Notes: generated by a model not told the origin, from the letters alone. 64,000 bases of DNA from Blastopirellula marina (GCF_002967765.1 NZ_PUHY01000006.1:186001-250000), one strand, 5' to 3'. Counted from the first letter of the stretch, positions 1-9,661 are shown. Numbers and translations are program-made.

Positions 1-75
1 GAAGCCCGTCTCCGAGCCGCTAAAAAAGGCGCTCAGTAAAACGCCGATCGCGAAGATGAAGAATACGGTCAACAT
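1..75 (-). CDS. DUF21/CNNM membrane protein, N-terminal fragment (cut by window edge)
   Basis: Twenty-five codons are visible, starting at ATG (73-75 on the complement). The peptide begins with a hydrophobic segment and contains the motif FFSGSETGF. This matches the start of DUF21/CNNM transmembrane domains, where a small Ser/Gly-Ser-Glu motif ends the first helix. The TAA stop of the upstream DUF21 gene lies only four bases before this ATG, and the Shine-Dalgarno run GGAGGAGG sits inside the end of that gene. The two were therefore probably co-transcribed and translationally coupled. By family the protein is expected in the inner membrane and linked to divalent-cation (Mg/Co) transport. The CBS and CorC_HlyC parts would lie outside the window. 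Confidence 0.75.
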   Translation of the reverse strand, partial: MLTVFFIFAIGVLLSAFFSGSETGF

Positions 76-79
76 CGCG

Positions 80-1336
80 TTATTCCTCCTCCTGTCGCAG
101 GGTCATCCTCACTAGGATGTGCCCTTCGCCGAGTTGCTCGACGACCAGGAAATGGAACGGCCCCCAGTCGACTTCGTCGTCAACCTCGGGAATGCCATCG
201 AGTTCTTCTTGCAGAATCCCGTTGATCGTGGCGTGCCGTGTTTCGGGAAGCTCTAGCTGGAAATGCTTCGACATCCGGCGCACGCTCGTCATACCGGAGA
301 TCAAATAAATTCCTGGTTCAAGCTCTTCAAACGTCTTCCTTTGCAAGATCCGCTCGCTACGACCATGCGAGTTCGAGAAGATTGTCTCCATCAAATCTCG
401 TAGCGTTACTACGCCGATCGTTTCTCCGAGCTCGTTGACAACGGCAGCAACCTCGTTTTCACTGGCCAGCATTTGCTGAAAAACTTCCGACGCCTGAGCA
501 CACCACGGGAACACCAGCACCTCTTGGGCGATGTCTTCCAGGTTCTCCTGTGGTAACTCCGTAGCGTCGATTAAATTGATCGCGCTGACCACGTCGTCCC
601 CTTGTTCGTCGGCGATTAGCAGGTAACCGCTGGGGGTCATTTCGCAGTCCAGATCCTTCAGCGAAACCGGCGGCTGGAACATCTTGAAACGCATACGAGG
701 TCGCATCAACTCAGCCGCCAAGGAATCGGACAGACTGACGATACCCCGCAGTGCCATCTCTTCCTGTTCGAGCACCGTACTGCTTTGCATCGACATCTGG
801 ATCGCCCGTTCCAGATCGGACACCTGCATGTACGGTTCCGCCTCGAAGCGTGGCCAAATAAGTCGCTGCGAGAGCGTACTAACACCACGCATGATCGGGC
901 GAATTGGATCGATTACGCGAACGGCGAACGCAATCGGAACGGCCAGGAATGCCGCAAGTGCCGGGGCTCGAAGCACGGCCAGGCTTTTCGGCATCATCTC
1001 GCTAAAGAAGATGATGACCAGCAGTGACATTGTCGAGAACGCGGTGGCATAGGTGGCACCGAACTGATCTTGCAGACGAATCCCTACGATCGACGCCACG
1101 GCAAAGTACGCCACGTTGATCATCAAATTCCAGAACAAAATCGCCGATAGCAACCGATCGGGATCTGCCAGCAAAGAAGCGGCCGCTCGCTGGGCAGTCG
1201 TTCCCTTACGAAACCGCTTTCGGTCCTCGAGCTTCAAATAGAAGAAGGCTGCCTCCGAGGCCGAGAACATCCCAGAGCAGGCGACCAACAGCAGCATTGT
1301 CACCAACCATGGTGCAATGGCCACAAAGACGTCCAA
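80..1336 (-). CDS. CNNM/DUF21 transporter-associated protein with CBS and CorC_HlyC domains
   Basis: 418 residues, the usual HlyC/CorC-type layout. An N-terminal DUF21 membrane domain (about residues 1-190, with several hydrophobic helices and the motif CSGMFSASEAAFF) is followed by a cytoplasmic CBS-pair region (about 200-325) and a CorC_HlyC domain near the C terminus. Proteins of this family are linked to magnesium or cobalt efflux, but no substrate can be read from the sequence. The start is TTG, preceded by AAAGGAG with seven bases of spacing. It lies about 60 bases downstream of an ABC permease gene and four bases upstream of a second DUF21 gene. The tandem arrangement suggests a hetero-oligomeric pair. 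The CBS region is poorly conserved to my eye, so nucleotide binding is uncertain. Confidence 0.85.
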   Translation of the reverse strand: MDVFVAIAPWLVTMLLLVACSGMFSASEAAFFYLKLEDRKRFRKGTTAQRAAASLLADPDRLLSAILFWNLMINVAYFAVASIVGIRLQDQFGATYATAFSTMSLLVIIFFSEMMPKSLAVLRAPALAAFLAVPIAFAVRVIDPIRPIMRGVSTLSQRLIWPRFEAEPYMQVSDLERAIQMSMQSSTVLEQEEMALRGIVSLSDSLAAELMRPRMRFKMFQPPVSLKDLDCEMTPSGYLLIADEQGDDVVSAINLIDATELPQENLEDIAQEVLVFPWCAQASEVFQQMLASENEVAAVVNELGETIGVVTLRDLMETIFSNSHGRSERILQRKTFEELEPGIYLISGMTSVRRMSKHFQLELPETRHATINGILQEELDGIPEVDDEVDWGPFHFLVVEQLGEGHILVRMTLRQEEE

Positions 1337-1399
1337 CCTGCTACTCCTTTCCGAGTAAGTTCTTCCTGGGTGCTAAAGCAGCGAAAGCCAACCGCAAAA

Positions 1400-3286
1400 C
1401 TACGCGTCGTCGGCTCCGGACCGATGCCCCACCTCGATGTCGAAATCTGTGATTGCAGGCATCAGCATGGCGATCATCGTGAAACCATAAGCCATCACGG
1501 TCACCACAAATACCTCCATCCCGTTGCCCAGCAGGAAGCTGACAATCGCGAAGAAGGTACCAACCGGCACGGCCGTGGCGGCGATACCGATCGCTCGCGA
1601 AGGATTGCGATAACCAATTGCAACATACAACCCTAAGCCACCCCCAGCGATGAATCCCAGGAATGGGAACAGCTGGAAGTGGAACGACTCGGTGAAGCTG
1701 ATCATCAGCAAGATACACGTTATCACACCGAGAAACAAAAAGAAGACCGTCCCTAAGCTAACACCGATTGCGGTGCGGCTGTTGGCGTAAACCATTCCAC
1801 AGTGCAGCCCTAACATGGTGACGAAGAAATACATCACTACCAGGCCACAACTTACGTAAAAAAAGCTCTCGCCGTTCATCGCCCCAGCCAGCCACAAATA
1901 GACGTTTACAGCTAGGGGAGCCAGGATCATTTCACGCGTCACCCACATCACGCCCCATAACTTCCCAAAGGTAAATTCCTTGGGGCTTATATCGGTGACG
2001 AGCAACAAGTCTAATGCCTGACCATCTCGCTCGTTCGTGATCGAGGTCACCGCTAAGGCGTTCACGATTACCAAGCTAATCAGATAGAGCGGCACCATTG
2101 CCCAAGCCACCGGTGGAATCGTGGTACCGAGTTGATCGCCCCGATATACGGCCGTGCCACTCGCCACCATGTCGTACAGCAGATAGGCAGCGGCGGCCGC
2201 GAGCACGAGATAGACGAACTTGATGATTAGCACCTTGCGGCCGTACGCCCAAGTTTGCGTTTCTCGCCATAAAATCGGGTTTTGCCAAACTTGGCGATGG
2301 TCTTGCTTCACCTCAGTGGTGCGTGCATCGACGTGACCAGAACGAAGCGATTCGTTATCTCTCTTTGGAACTACTTCCTTGTCGGCAGATTCTTCGATCT
2401 GGGCCATGTCGTGTTCGGCCCCCCAGATACTCTCTTCCTGCTGCCGGGCTTCCATGTCTTTGCCACGGCGAGTCTCACGTGACGGGTTCCAAACTCGCAC
2501 CAGGGCGATCGCTGTACCGTTTAGCAGTACAATCCCAGCCGTCATGATTAAGACATGCAGACCAGTGACACCCCAGATCGATGCCAAGTTGCCAGAAGCT
2601 GCCGGAAAAGGATTCGCCGCCTCCATCACCGCCCAAATGGGATTCATGGCAGTACCCCACTGCGCGGCGGAGATATCAAACAGCCGGTCAAAGAAAACGC
2701 GGTCGGCAACCAGTCCGCTCACCCCGAGCAGCACCATGATCAACATCGCAGTCAGGGCCAACGTTTGAAACGTCTTCTCACGCCATAATGCCATCGTGCT
2801 ACCGATGCTACCGGCGGCCAGGGCCGAAATCAACGTCACAACTAAGACGCGCAAGACCTGAGCAGCTGAAACACCACCAAAGAGAAACAGGGCACAAAAG
2901 ACGGGCGTGGCCGCCAAGATCAGCGCAAAGACATTGATCAAGCTGGCCAACATCTTTCCCAAAACCAGCTCGGAGTTATTCAGCCGGGTCATCAACAGCA
3001 GAATCAGTGTCTTCCGATCTTTCTCTTGTGCCACAGCCCCAGCAGCACTGAAAGCGGCAAAGAAGATCACGAGACAAAGCTGAATGGGGGCCAAAATCTG
3101 GAAGATGCTGGCCCCAAACCGAGCCATATCTCCCACGCTGGCAATCACTTGCGTCCCGGCCAAGACTAACCATGCCGTGCACATCAGCAAGAATAGAGCC
3201 GCCACATAGACGGCGCGATAGACGTAAAACTTACTACGACGCGGGGTTACGGCCGCCTCGCGAGTAAAAACCGGACCAATAAACAA
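1400..3286 (-). CDS. ABC-2 type transporter permease, two fused halves
   Basis: About 628 residues with roughly a dozen hydrophobic segments arranged as two halves, separated by a long charged linker (about residues 265-345). Each half looks like an ABC-2 permease subunit, with motifs such as EKDRKTLILLLMTR and ERDGQALDLLLVTD. Both are the amphipathic coupling segment seen before the second helix of this family. The protein would sit in the inner membrane and export an unknown substrate with an ATPase encoded elsewhere; no ATPase gene adjoins it. An open frame extends to a TTG at 3301. The TTG at 3286 is preferred because GGGGAG lies seven bases before it. It is the first gene of a likely operon with the two DUF21 genes. 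Confidence 0.78.
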   Translation of the reverse strand: MFIGPVFTREAAVTPRRSKFYVYRAVYVAALFLLMCTAWLVLAGTQVIASVGDMARFGASIFQILAPIQLCLVIFFAAFSAAGAVAQEKDRKTLILLLMTRLNNSELVLGKMLASLINVFALILAATPVFCALFLFGGVSAAQVLRVLVVTLISALAAGSIGSTMALWREKTFQTLALTAMLIMVLLGVSGLVADRVFFDRLFDISAAQWGTAMNPIWAVMEAANPFPAASGNLASIWGVTGLHVLIMTAGIVLLNGTAIALVRVWNPSRETRRGKDMEARQQEESIWGAEHDMAQIEESADKEVVPKRDNESLRSGHVDARTTEVKQDHRQVWQNPILWRETQTWAYGRKVLIIKFVYLVLAAAAAYLLYDMVASGTAVYRGDQLGTTIPPVAWAMVPLYLISLVIVNALAVTSITNERDGQALDLLLVTDISPKEFTFGKLWGVMWVTREMILAPLAVNVYLWLAGAMNGESFFYVSCGLVVMYFFVTMLGLHCGMVYANSRTAIGVSLGTVFFLFLGVITCILLMISFTESFHFQLFPFLGFIAGGGLGLYVAIGYRNPSRAIGIAATAVPVGTFFAIVSFLLGNGMEVFVVTVMAYGFTMIAMLMPAITDFDIEVGHRSGADDA

Positions 3287-3330
3287 GTCCAGACTCCCCA
3301 ACGGTTTACGGTGAAATCGCCAAACAGATC

Positions 3331-3339
3331 ATTATATCA
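3331..3339 (-). promoter_or_regulatory. Candidate extended -10 promoter for the ABC permease operon
   Basis: On the complement the sequence reads TGATATAAT, a perfect TATAAT preceded by TGn (extended -10). It lies about 30-45 bases upstream of the possible TTG starts of the permease gene. No good -35 hexamer is seen at 16-18 bases, which is tolerated for extended -10 promoters. Use by this organism's housekeeping sigma factor is inferred. Confidence 0.4.
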
Positions 3340-3554
3340 CGAACGATTCTAACGGAACCCTCAAGCCGTTTTCTGAGTTCAATTTATGCAAAACTTCGTG
3401 CTTCCGCGGTTGCGTTTGGGCATAACGGATAGGAATGCCGAGCATTCAGGATCTTTTTTTCAGCCGTAGTAACTTTGGCACAATAACTGGTCCCCCTCAT
3501 CCCTCTTATTTAGTAGATGCCGCTTAGGCGACTGCGGCGTAGGACTCCAAGGCG

Positions 3555-4085
3555 TTGACATCTCCTTTTGAACACCGGCTTACCGAAGCCGAGATTGCGG
3601 CCCTCTACCAAGAGCACGGGGAAGAGCTGCGCAGGTTCCTTTGGGGGGTGGTCGCCGATTGGAATCAGGTTCAAGACATCATTCAAACTACGTTTCGCAA
3701 ACTGGTAGAGGTGGGTCATGAAACTCAGCCTGATAGCCGCAAGGCTTGGCTGTTCCAAGTCGCCTACCGCGAAGCACTGGCCCATCGCCGGAAGCAAGGA
3801 ACTCACAAGAGGGTTCTCGATCGTCTGCTGGAAAGCCAGCCGGAAGATTCGACCATTGAGGACGACCCCCTGGTTCGCGAGGAAATGACCGCCACGGTCC
3901 GCGAAGCCATCCAACAGCTTTCGCCCGACTTACAGCAAGTCTTGCGAATGCGAATTTATGAAGACAAAACGTTCGCCCAAATCGCAGAGGAGCTAGACAT
4001 TCCTCTAGGAACAGCTTTGGGACGAATGCGAAATGCCATGCTTAAGTTACGCGGCAAGCTGGCCTGGACCCAGCGCGACGCCTAA
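3555..4085 (+). CDS. ECF-family RNA polymerase sigma factor
   Basis: 176 residues with the sigma-70 region 2 (about 12-80, including the helix around QVQDIIQTTFRKLVE) and region 4 (about 115-170, with the helix-turn-helix TFAQIAEELDIPLGTALGRM). Regions 1 and 3 are absent, as in extracytoplasmic-function sigma factors. It should direct RNA polymerase to a small regulon in response to a signal relayed by an anti-sigma factor. The start is TTG, with AAGG a few bases before it. A membrane protein gene of anti-sigma layout begins 20 bases after the stop, and a secreted protein and the DUF1549/DUF1553 gene follow on the same strand. Its target promoters cannot be assigned from the window. Confidence 0.9.
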   Translation: MTSPFEHRLTEAEIAALYQEHGEELRRFLWGVVADWNQVQDIIQTTFRKLVEVGHETQPDSRKAWLFQVAYREALAHRRKQGTHKRVLDRLLESQPEDSTIEDDPLVREEMTATVREAIQQLSPDLQQVLRMRIYEDKTFAQIAEELDIPLGTALGRMRNAMLKLRGKLAWTQRDA

Positions 4086-4105
4086 CCAACAACGAGAATC
4101 ATCGA

Positions 4106-4714
4106 ATGATCCGTAGTGTTGATTTTGTAGACTTCGATTCCGATGACGCCCGGTTCTTTGATGCCGTTCGTTACCTGCTGGACGAAATGAGTCCTTCCGA
4201 GGCAGAGCATTTTGAAGAGCAGTTGGCGACCGATCAATCGCTTCGAGAACTATTGGCCGAAGCGGTCCAGTTAACCCAAACAACCTATGCAGCGCACGTG
4301 CCTCTTACCGTTCCTACGGAGCATGCCTCGGTCGCGGCGGCCAGCACGACCGCTCCGGGGAACGGCACTTTGCCTATCGGTTTCTTCCTAGCCTTAGCGG
4401 CGTCGCTTTTGATTGCCGCAGTTGGCAGCGTGACGTTCTACTGGAATGAAGCAAACCACGACGTCGCCGGGCCAAGTCCCCCTAGCGAAGAAGTCCACTT
4501 GGCTTCGGCTTGGGCGGAACAATTCGAGTCGCAGTCGGATGAACTGGCGGAACTTTGGGAAGACGACCTTCTGACATTTACCTCGGTCGATGCACTTCCA
4601 GAGGAAAATGTCGAGGAGACGTTCCTTGCCGCTTCGCCCACGTCACCTCCCGCTTGGATGCTGAAGGCCTTGGCAGCCGAGCAGGACGATTCCCCCGTTC
4701 GCCCCTCCATGTAG
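4106..4714 (+). CDS. Membrane-anchored anti-sigma-like protein
   Basis: 202 residues. The N-terminal 60 or so form an acidic helical region (YLLDEMSPSEAEHFEEQL), which resembles the cytoplasmic helical domain of anti-sigma factors. One transmembrane helix follows at about 90-112 and then an acidic, low-complexity periplasmic tail. The HxxxCxxC zinc motif of classical ZAS-type anti-sigma factors is absent, so sigma binding would rely on the helical domain alone. Position directly after the ECF sigma gene (20-base gap, same strand) is the main reason for the call. By analogy it would hold the sigma factor at the inner membrane until a signal arrives. Function is inferred. Confidence 0.7.
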   Translation: MIRSVDFVDFDSDDARFFDAVRYLLDEMSPSEAEHFEEQLATDQSLRELLAEAVQLTQTTYAAHVPLTVPTEHASVAAASTTAPGNGTLPIGFFLALAASLLIAAVGSVTFYWNEANHDVAGPSPPSEEVHLASAWAEQFESQSDELAELWEDDLLTFTSVDALPEENVEETFLAASPTSPPAWMLKALAAEQDDSPVRPSM

Positions 4715-4758
4715 TTTCTGTCCGTACCGTTGTCCCATTTAACGTTTCGATATTGCTG

Positions 4759-5451
4759 ATGATGCTCGTTTCGACACCAGTTCGTTCTCTCGGGTTTGTT
4801 GCCTTGACGGCCTTGGCGGGATTGTTTGCCAGCGAGGTGGCCACAGCTCAAGACGCCAAAGTCCAAAAGGGCCGAACGGTTCCAGTAACCTCGAATGCCA
4901 ACACAGACCGCCCTCGTCAGTTGGCTCAATCGATCGATGCCGAGAACAAACTCAGTCGACAGGAACGCGAGCAGCGAGAAGAACAAGCCTTGGCATTCGC
5001 CAAAGAACATCATCCGGCCCTCGAGAAACTACTGAAGCAATTGCGAGGTATGGACCAAAAGGAATACGGCCGGGCAATTCGCGAGCTTTATCGCGTGAGC
5101 GAACGACTTAGCTCGCTAAAAGATCGCAACCCGCGTCTGTATGAGTCACAGCTAAAGCTTTGGAAGGTCAACAGCAATGCCACGTTGCTGGCAGCCCGCT
5201 TGCAATTAAACCCTGGTAATGATGACCTGCGAAATCAGCTGCGTGAAGCACTGACCGAGAAACGCGAACTTCAAGTGAAGTTTATGAAGGAAGAACTCGA
5301 GCGAGCCCAACTCCGTGTCGAGCGTCTTGAACGCAACCTGGAACGCTTTGATGAAGAAAGCCAAGTGGCAATCGAACGTCAAATGCGTCAATTAGCAGCC
5401 CCGGATCGGCCTTCCAAAAAGAATCCGGAAAAGACAACCGACGGCAAGTGA
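4759..5451 (+). CDS. Secreted coiled-coil protein of unknown function
   Basis: About 230 residues. The N terminus has a signal peptide with the hydrophobic core LGFVALTALAGLFA, ending near an A-T-A-Q site. The mature part is highly charged and helical, rich in Glu, Arg, Lys and Leu, with long stretches fit for coiled coils (about 100-210), so it is probably periplasmic. The open frame extends further upstream to 4555, but there it overlaps the anti-sigma gene in another frame. The two adjacent ATG codons at 4759 and 4762 give a start right before the signal peptide and are preferred. There is no clear Shine-Dalgarno sequence, so translation may be coupled to the gene 44 bases upstream. It could be a partner or sensor for the sigma/anti-sigma pair. 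No domain is recognised. Confidence 0.7.
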   Translation: MMLVSTPVRSLGFVALTALAGLFASEVATAQDAKVQKGRTVPVTSNANTDRPRQLAQSIDAENKLSRQEREQREEQALAFAKEHHPALEKLLKQLRGMDQKEYGRAIRELYRVSERLSSLKDRNPRLYESQLKLWKVNSNATLLAARLQLNPGNDDLRNQLREALTEKRELQVKFMKEELERAQLRVERLERNLERFDEESQVAIERQMRQLAAPDRPSKKNPEKTTDGK

Positions 5452-5539
5452 GACGATTATTCCCACGACATCTTCTTACCCAAGAATCAGGTTCATGGTC
5501 ACACCCCACGTTCCAAATACCGCGAAGGATAGCAGCCCA

Positions 5540-8290
5540 ATGAATGCAATCACCTCTCGCTTTTGGTTATTGCTCGTAGCCGCCCTGGCTATCGTCATGA
5601 CAAGTTCTGCCTCAGCGGAATCCCTCGGCAATGCCGAGCCTGATCTGAAGGTCGCCCCTACGATCATCGATCGGTTCACTCCGGAAGACGTTACCGAAAC
5701 GCCCGACTTCCAGAAGCATGTTATCCCGTTGATGAGCCGTATGGGATGTAACGGACGCTCGTGCCACGGTTCGTTCCAAGGTCGAGGTGGCTTTATCCTC
5801 TCGCTATTCGGCTACGACTTCAAAGCGGACCACGCGGCAATCACCACCGGCGAAGAACCACGCGTCGACTTAGAATCGCCTGATGAAAGCTTGATCATCT
5901 TCAAGCCCACTGACGAAGACATGCACGAAGGTGGCCAGGTTTACGAACTTGGCAGCTGGGAACATCGCGTCCTGAAAAACTGGATCAAAGCTGGCGCCAA
6001 ATTCGACGAGAGTCAGGTCGCCATCCTCGACCGTCTGGAAGTCACGCCCGAGGAAATCGTCTTCTCTGATAAAGATCAGACACAACAGCTAACCGCGATC
6101 GCAGTCTGGGCCGACGGCAGCCGGGAAGATGTCACCCCGCTTTGTCGCTTCACCACCAATGACGATCAAGTTGCCAACATCGATCGCGATGGTTTGGTTT
6201 CGTCCAACGAATCAGGGGACACGCATGTTGTCGTCGCGTACGACAAAGCGGTCATCGCCGTACCCGTCCTTCGCCCAGTGAGCCAGCTTATCGGTGAGAG
6301 CTATCCCGACGTCCCTGCGCCCACCAAGGTCGATCAGTTGGTCGTCCAGAAGTTACGCAAGATGGGAATCGTTCCGTCTGACCTAACCTCCGACGAGCAA
6401 TTCCTCCGCCGCGTCAGCCTCGACATCGCTGGCACGTTGCCCACGCCGTCTGAAATCCGAGCGTTCAACGCCGATAGCAATCCAGACAAACGAGCTCAAA
6501 AGATCGATCAACTTCTTGAAACGCCTGCCTACGTCGCCAAGATGACGACGCTGCTTTGCGACATCACTGGCAATAACGATCAACAACTGGTCAACGTTTC
6601 TCCGATGCGAGTCGGCCCAGCCCAAGAGTGGTACGACTGGATTTACGATCGCGTTGAAAAGAATACGCCGTATGACCAAATCGCCGAAGGCATCATCCTC
6701 GCCCGTAGTCGATTGGAAGGGGAAAGCTACCGCGAATACTGTGAAGAGATGAGCGACATGTACCGCGAAGGGGACTCGTTCGCTGATCGCAAATACATGA
6801 CACACTACTGGGCTCGCCGTGAGTTCCGTCAACCGGAAGAACGTGCCATCGCGTTTGCTTACGCGTTCATGGGTGTACGAATTCAGTGTGCCCAGTGTCA
6901 TAAGCATCCGTTTGATGTTTGGTCGAAGAACGATTTTGACGAGTTCAAAACCTTCTTCACTGGGGCCCGCTTCGCGGCACAGCCCCCACGCAACGACCGC
7001 GATGCTTTTGACGAATACCAGGCGATGCTCGACAACCTGGATATCGACAAGACACTGCGCGGCAACCAGCAGCGCCGAGAATTTGCCAAGCAGCTGCAAA
7101 AGGGTAAGACCGTTCCCTTCCCCGAACTGGTCGTCACGCCCGTTCGCTCGAACGCTGTCCGTAACGCGAAGAACAAGAAGGACCGTGGCCTAGCCTCTCG
7201 TTCGCCAGAAGCACGCGTTTTAGGTGAAGAGGCGATTGATCTTCGCGATTATGAAGACGTCCGCGAGCCGGTCATGGAGTGGCTGCGTGGAAAGGACAAT
7301 CCCTACTTCGCTCGGGCGATCGTCAATCGTGTTTGGGCAACCTACTTCAGTGCAGGTATCGTGAATCCCACCGACGATCTAAGCCTGGGTAATCCACCTA
7401 GCAATGCTCCCCTGCTCGATTACCTAGCTGAGCAATTCGTCGCCCACGATTACGACTTAAAGTGGCTACACCGTGAAATTGCCAACAGCCGTACTTACCA
7501 ACTCTCGTGGGTTCCTAATGAAACGAACCGTTTTGATACTCGCAACTTCAGCCGCGCCGTGCCACGTCGCCTTCCGGCCGAAGTCGCGTACGACATCATT
7601 CAACAGGCGACCGCTGGGGACGAGACGATCGGAACGTACCTCTCCGACATCGACAAGCGAGCGATCGCGATCCCTGGCACACGCCTCACGGGCAATTCCT
7701 CCTATCCTCTGCAGATTTTTGGACGGAGCGAACGTGCCAGCAATTGCGATTGCGACCGCAGCATGGAAGCCACGTTGTTGCAAACAGTCTTCCTCCAAAA
7801 CGACTTCAGCCTCCACTCAGCGATTGGAAGTAACCAAAGCTGGGTCGGAGAAGTCGGCCGATCGATGAAGCCGCAGATCGATAAGAAATCGACCCAAGAG
7901 CAACAAATCCAGGCTCAGATCAAGCGATTATACGAGCAACTTGGGAACGGACGTGACGCAATCCTGCGTTTAACTGAAAACGGTAACAAGCAACGGGCTT
8001 ATGAAATCCGTCAGAAAGTGACCGCCGGCAGAAAGCGTCTGGAAAAACTGCGAAATCAACTCGACGAGCTCAAGACCGAGGCGAAGCAAAAACCAGTTGA
8101 AGAAGTCGCGTTCGATTCGCCTGCCGAGATGGTGGAGGAAGCCTATCTCCGTACACTCAGCCGTAAGCCGAGCGAGAAAGAGATGACGATCTCGCTGTCC
8201 CACTTCCAGGAAGCCAAAGATCCCGTAGCGGGCCTTCATGACCTGATGTGGGCTTTGCTCAACACCAAAGAGTTCATCGTTAATCACTAA
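5540..8290 (+). CDS. DUF1549/DUF1553 planctomycete cytochrome-type surface protein
   Basis: 916 residues starting with a signal peptide (core FWLLLVAALAIVM). An N-terminal cytochrome-like domain carries CNGRSCH (about residues 70-76), the CxxxxCH form common in these proteins. A Big-like beta domain follows at about 180-250, then DUF1549 (about 265-480) with a CAQCHKHP motif near residue 450 typical of haem c attachment, and DUF1553 (about 590-830). A charged coiled-coil insert (about 780-840) precedes the end. The ATG at 5540 has AAGGA ten bases before it and starts the signal peptide; an ATG further upstream at 5495 only adds a polar extension. The DUF1501 gene follows 69 bases later, the standard planctomycete pairing. 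These families are widespread in the phylum and thought to be envelope-located, but their reaction is unknown. Confidence 0.92.
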   Translation: MNAITSRFWLLLVAALAIVMTSSASAESLGNAEPDLKVAPTIIDRFTPEDVTETPDFQKHVIPLMSRMGCNGRSCHGSFQGRGGFILSLFGYDFKADHAAITTGEEPRVDLESPDESLIIFKPTDEDMHEGGQVYELGSWEHRVLKNWIKAGAKFDESQVAILDRLEVTPEEIVFSDKDQTQQLTAIAVWADGSREDVTPLCRFTTNDDQVANIDRDGLVSSNESGDTHVVVAYDKAVIAVPVLRPVSQLIGESYPDVPAPTKVDQLVVQKLRKMGIVPSDLTSDEQFLRRVSLDIAGTLPTPSEIRAFNADSNPDKRAQKIDQLLETPAYVAKMTTLLCDITGNNDQQLVNVSPMRVGPAQEWYDWIYDRVEKNTPYDQIAEGIILARSRLEGESYREYCEEMSDMYREGDSFADRKYMTHYWARREFRQPEERAIAFAYAFMGVRIQCAQCHKHPFDVWSKNDFDEFKTFFTGARFAAQPPRNDRDAFDEYQAMLDNLDIDKTLRGNQQRREFAKQLQKGKTVPFPELVVTPVRSNAVRNAKNKKDRGLASRSPEARVLGEEAIDLRDYEDVREPVMEWLRGKDNPYFARAIVNRVWATYFSAGIVNPTDDLSLGNPPSNAPLLDYLAEQFVAHDYDLKWLHREIANSRTYQLSWVPNETNRFDTRNFSRAVPRRLPAEVAYDIIQQATAGDETIGTYLSDIDKRAIAIPGTRLTGNSSYPLQIFGRSERASNCDCDRSMEATLLQTVFLQNDFSLHSAIGSNQSWVGEVGRSMKPQIDKKSTQEQQIQAQIKRLYEQLGNGRDAILRLTENGNKQRAYEIRQKVTAGRKRLEKLRNQLDELKTEAKQKPVEEVAFDSPAEMVEEAYLRTLSRKPSEKEMTISLSHFQEAKDPVAGLHDLMWALLNTKEFIVNH

Positions 8291-8359
8291 ACGAGTTCTC
8301 TTTTCACTTTACAGTTCCCACAAACACTTCCCATCAATAAACGGTTCAAGGATCTTCGC

Positions 8360-9661
8360 ATGCCCAGTAATCGAACATGTGACGGAGTACGCCGACGTGA
8401 CTTCCTGAAGGTCGGCGTCATGGGTGGAATTGGTATGAATTTGGCCACCTACATGTCGATGGCCGAAGCAGGTCAAGTCGAATCTGGCGGCAAGGCCAAA
8501 GCTGGGATCTTCGTCAACTTGAATGGTGGGCCAACCCATATCGATACCTTCGATCCCAAGCCAAACGCCCCAAGCGAATATCGCGGCGAATTCTCTCCGA
8601 TCAAGACGAATGTCCCAGGTATCGAGCTCAGCGAGCACTTGCCGAAACTGGCACAACAGGCCGACAAGTATGTGGTCCTGCGTGGCGTATCGCATACGTT
8701 GGCGGCCCACAATCTGGGTACCGAATACGTCAATACGGGGACGCGTCCATTGGCGTCGCTGCAGTATCCTGCTTACGGTTCGGTCGTCACCAAAGAGCTT
8801 GGTGGCCCAGAAGATCTTCCCTCGTTCGTGGCCATCCCCCGTAGCTCACACTCGGCTGGTTATCTCGGTGTGAAATACGCTCCCCTGGCAACCAATAGTA
8901 CGCCCAAGCCGGGACAGGCTTATTCGGTGCGCGGAATCAGCTTGTCCGGCGGGCTTACTATCGAAACGGTCGAACGTCGCCACAAGTTATTAGCGGAACT
9001 CGATCAAACGTTTGCCGGGTTTGAGTCTGATGATCAACTACTCGATGGCCTCGATCGTTTCAGCCACCAGGCCCACTCGATCATCACCTCGAAGAGGGCT
9101 CGGGCTGCGTTCGACGTCGAACAGGAGAACCCCAAGTTTGCGAAACCGTTTGAAGCCGACGACTTCAGCATGAGCTGCTTGCTGGCAATTCGATTGATCG
9201 AAAGTGGCGTCCGCTTTGTCACCATCACCAATGGTGGTTGGGACACGCACACCGACAACTTCGCTCGCCTGAAAGACAACCTGCTGCCAAAGCTGGATAA
9301 CGGCCTGGCTGCCTTGTTCAACGGTTTGCACACGCGTGGTCTTCTCGATTCGACGGGCGTATTCGTGACCGGCGAATTTGGTCGTACGCCGAAAATCAAC
9401 GGTCGTGGTGGTCGCGATCACTATCCTCGCTGCATGACCATGCTCATGGCAGGCGGTGGCATCCAAGGTGGTCAGGTCATCGGCGAAAGCGATGAAAAGG
9501 CAACCTTGCCGAAGGATGGCGAAGGCTTCAAGCCTGACGATGCGGCTGCTTCGTTCTTCTATAACCTGGGCATCGATCACACCAAAGAATATCACACCAA
9601 CACCGGCCGACCGATCACCATCGTGCGCGACGGCAAGGTAATTCGCCAGCTCTTCTCATAA
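8360..9661 (+). CDS. DUF1501 protein with twin-arginine signal
   Basis: 433 residues. The N terminus has a twin-arginine signal, VRRRDFLKVG (residues 10-19), followed by a hydrophobic stretch, so the folded protein is likely exported by Tat. The body shows sulfatase/alkaline-phosphatase-like features of DUF1501: NLNGGPTHIDTFDPK near the start, TNGGWDTHTDNF in the middle and GEFGRTPKINGRGGRDHYP near the C terminus. The Asp and His residues in these motifs are probable metal ligands. DUF1501 genes regularly follow DUF1549/DUF1553 genes, as here, suggesting joint work at the envelope. The substrate is unknown. AAGGA lies seven bases before the ATG. Confidence 0.92.
   Translation: MPSNRTCDGVRRRDFLKVGVMGGIGMNLATYMSMAEAGQVESGGKAKAGIFVNLNGGPTHIDTFDPKPNAPSEYRGEFSPIKTNVPGIELSEHLPKLAQQADKYVVLRGVSHTLAAHNLGTEYVNTGTRPLASLQYPAYGSVVTKELGGPEDLPSFVAIPRSSHSAGYLGVKYAPLATNSTPKPGQAYSVRGISLSGGLTIETVERRHKLLAELDQTFAGFESDDQLLDGLDRFSHQAHSIITSKRARAAFDVEQENPKFAKPFEADDFSMSCLLAIRLIESGVRFVTITNGGWDTHTDNFARLKDNLLPKLDNGLAALFNGLHTRGLLDSTGVFVTGEFGRTPKINGRGGRDHYPRCMTMLMAGGGIQGGQVIGESDEKATLPKDGEGFKPDDAAASFFYNLGIDHTKEYHTNTGRPITIVRDGKVIRQLFS

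Noticed and set aside
6383-7099. 238-codon frame opposite the DUF1549 gene
   Set aside because: Antisense to conserved coding sequence including the CAQCHKHP motif; no independent evidence.
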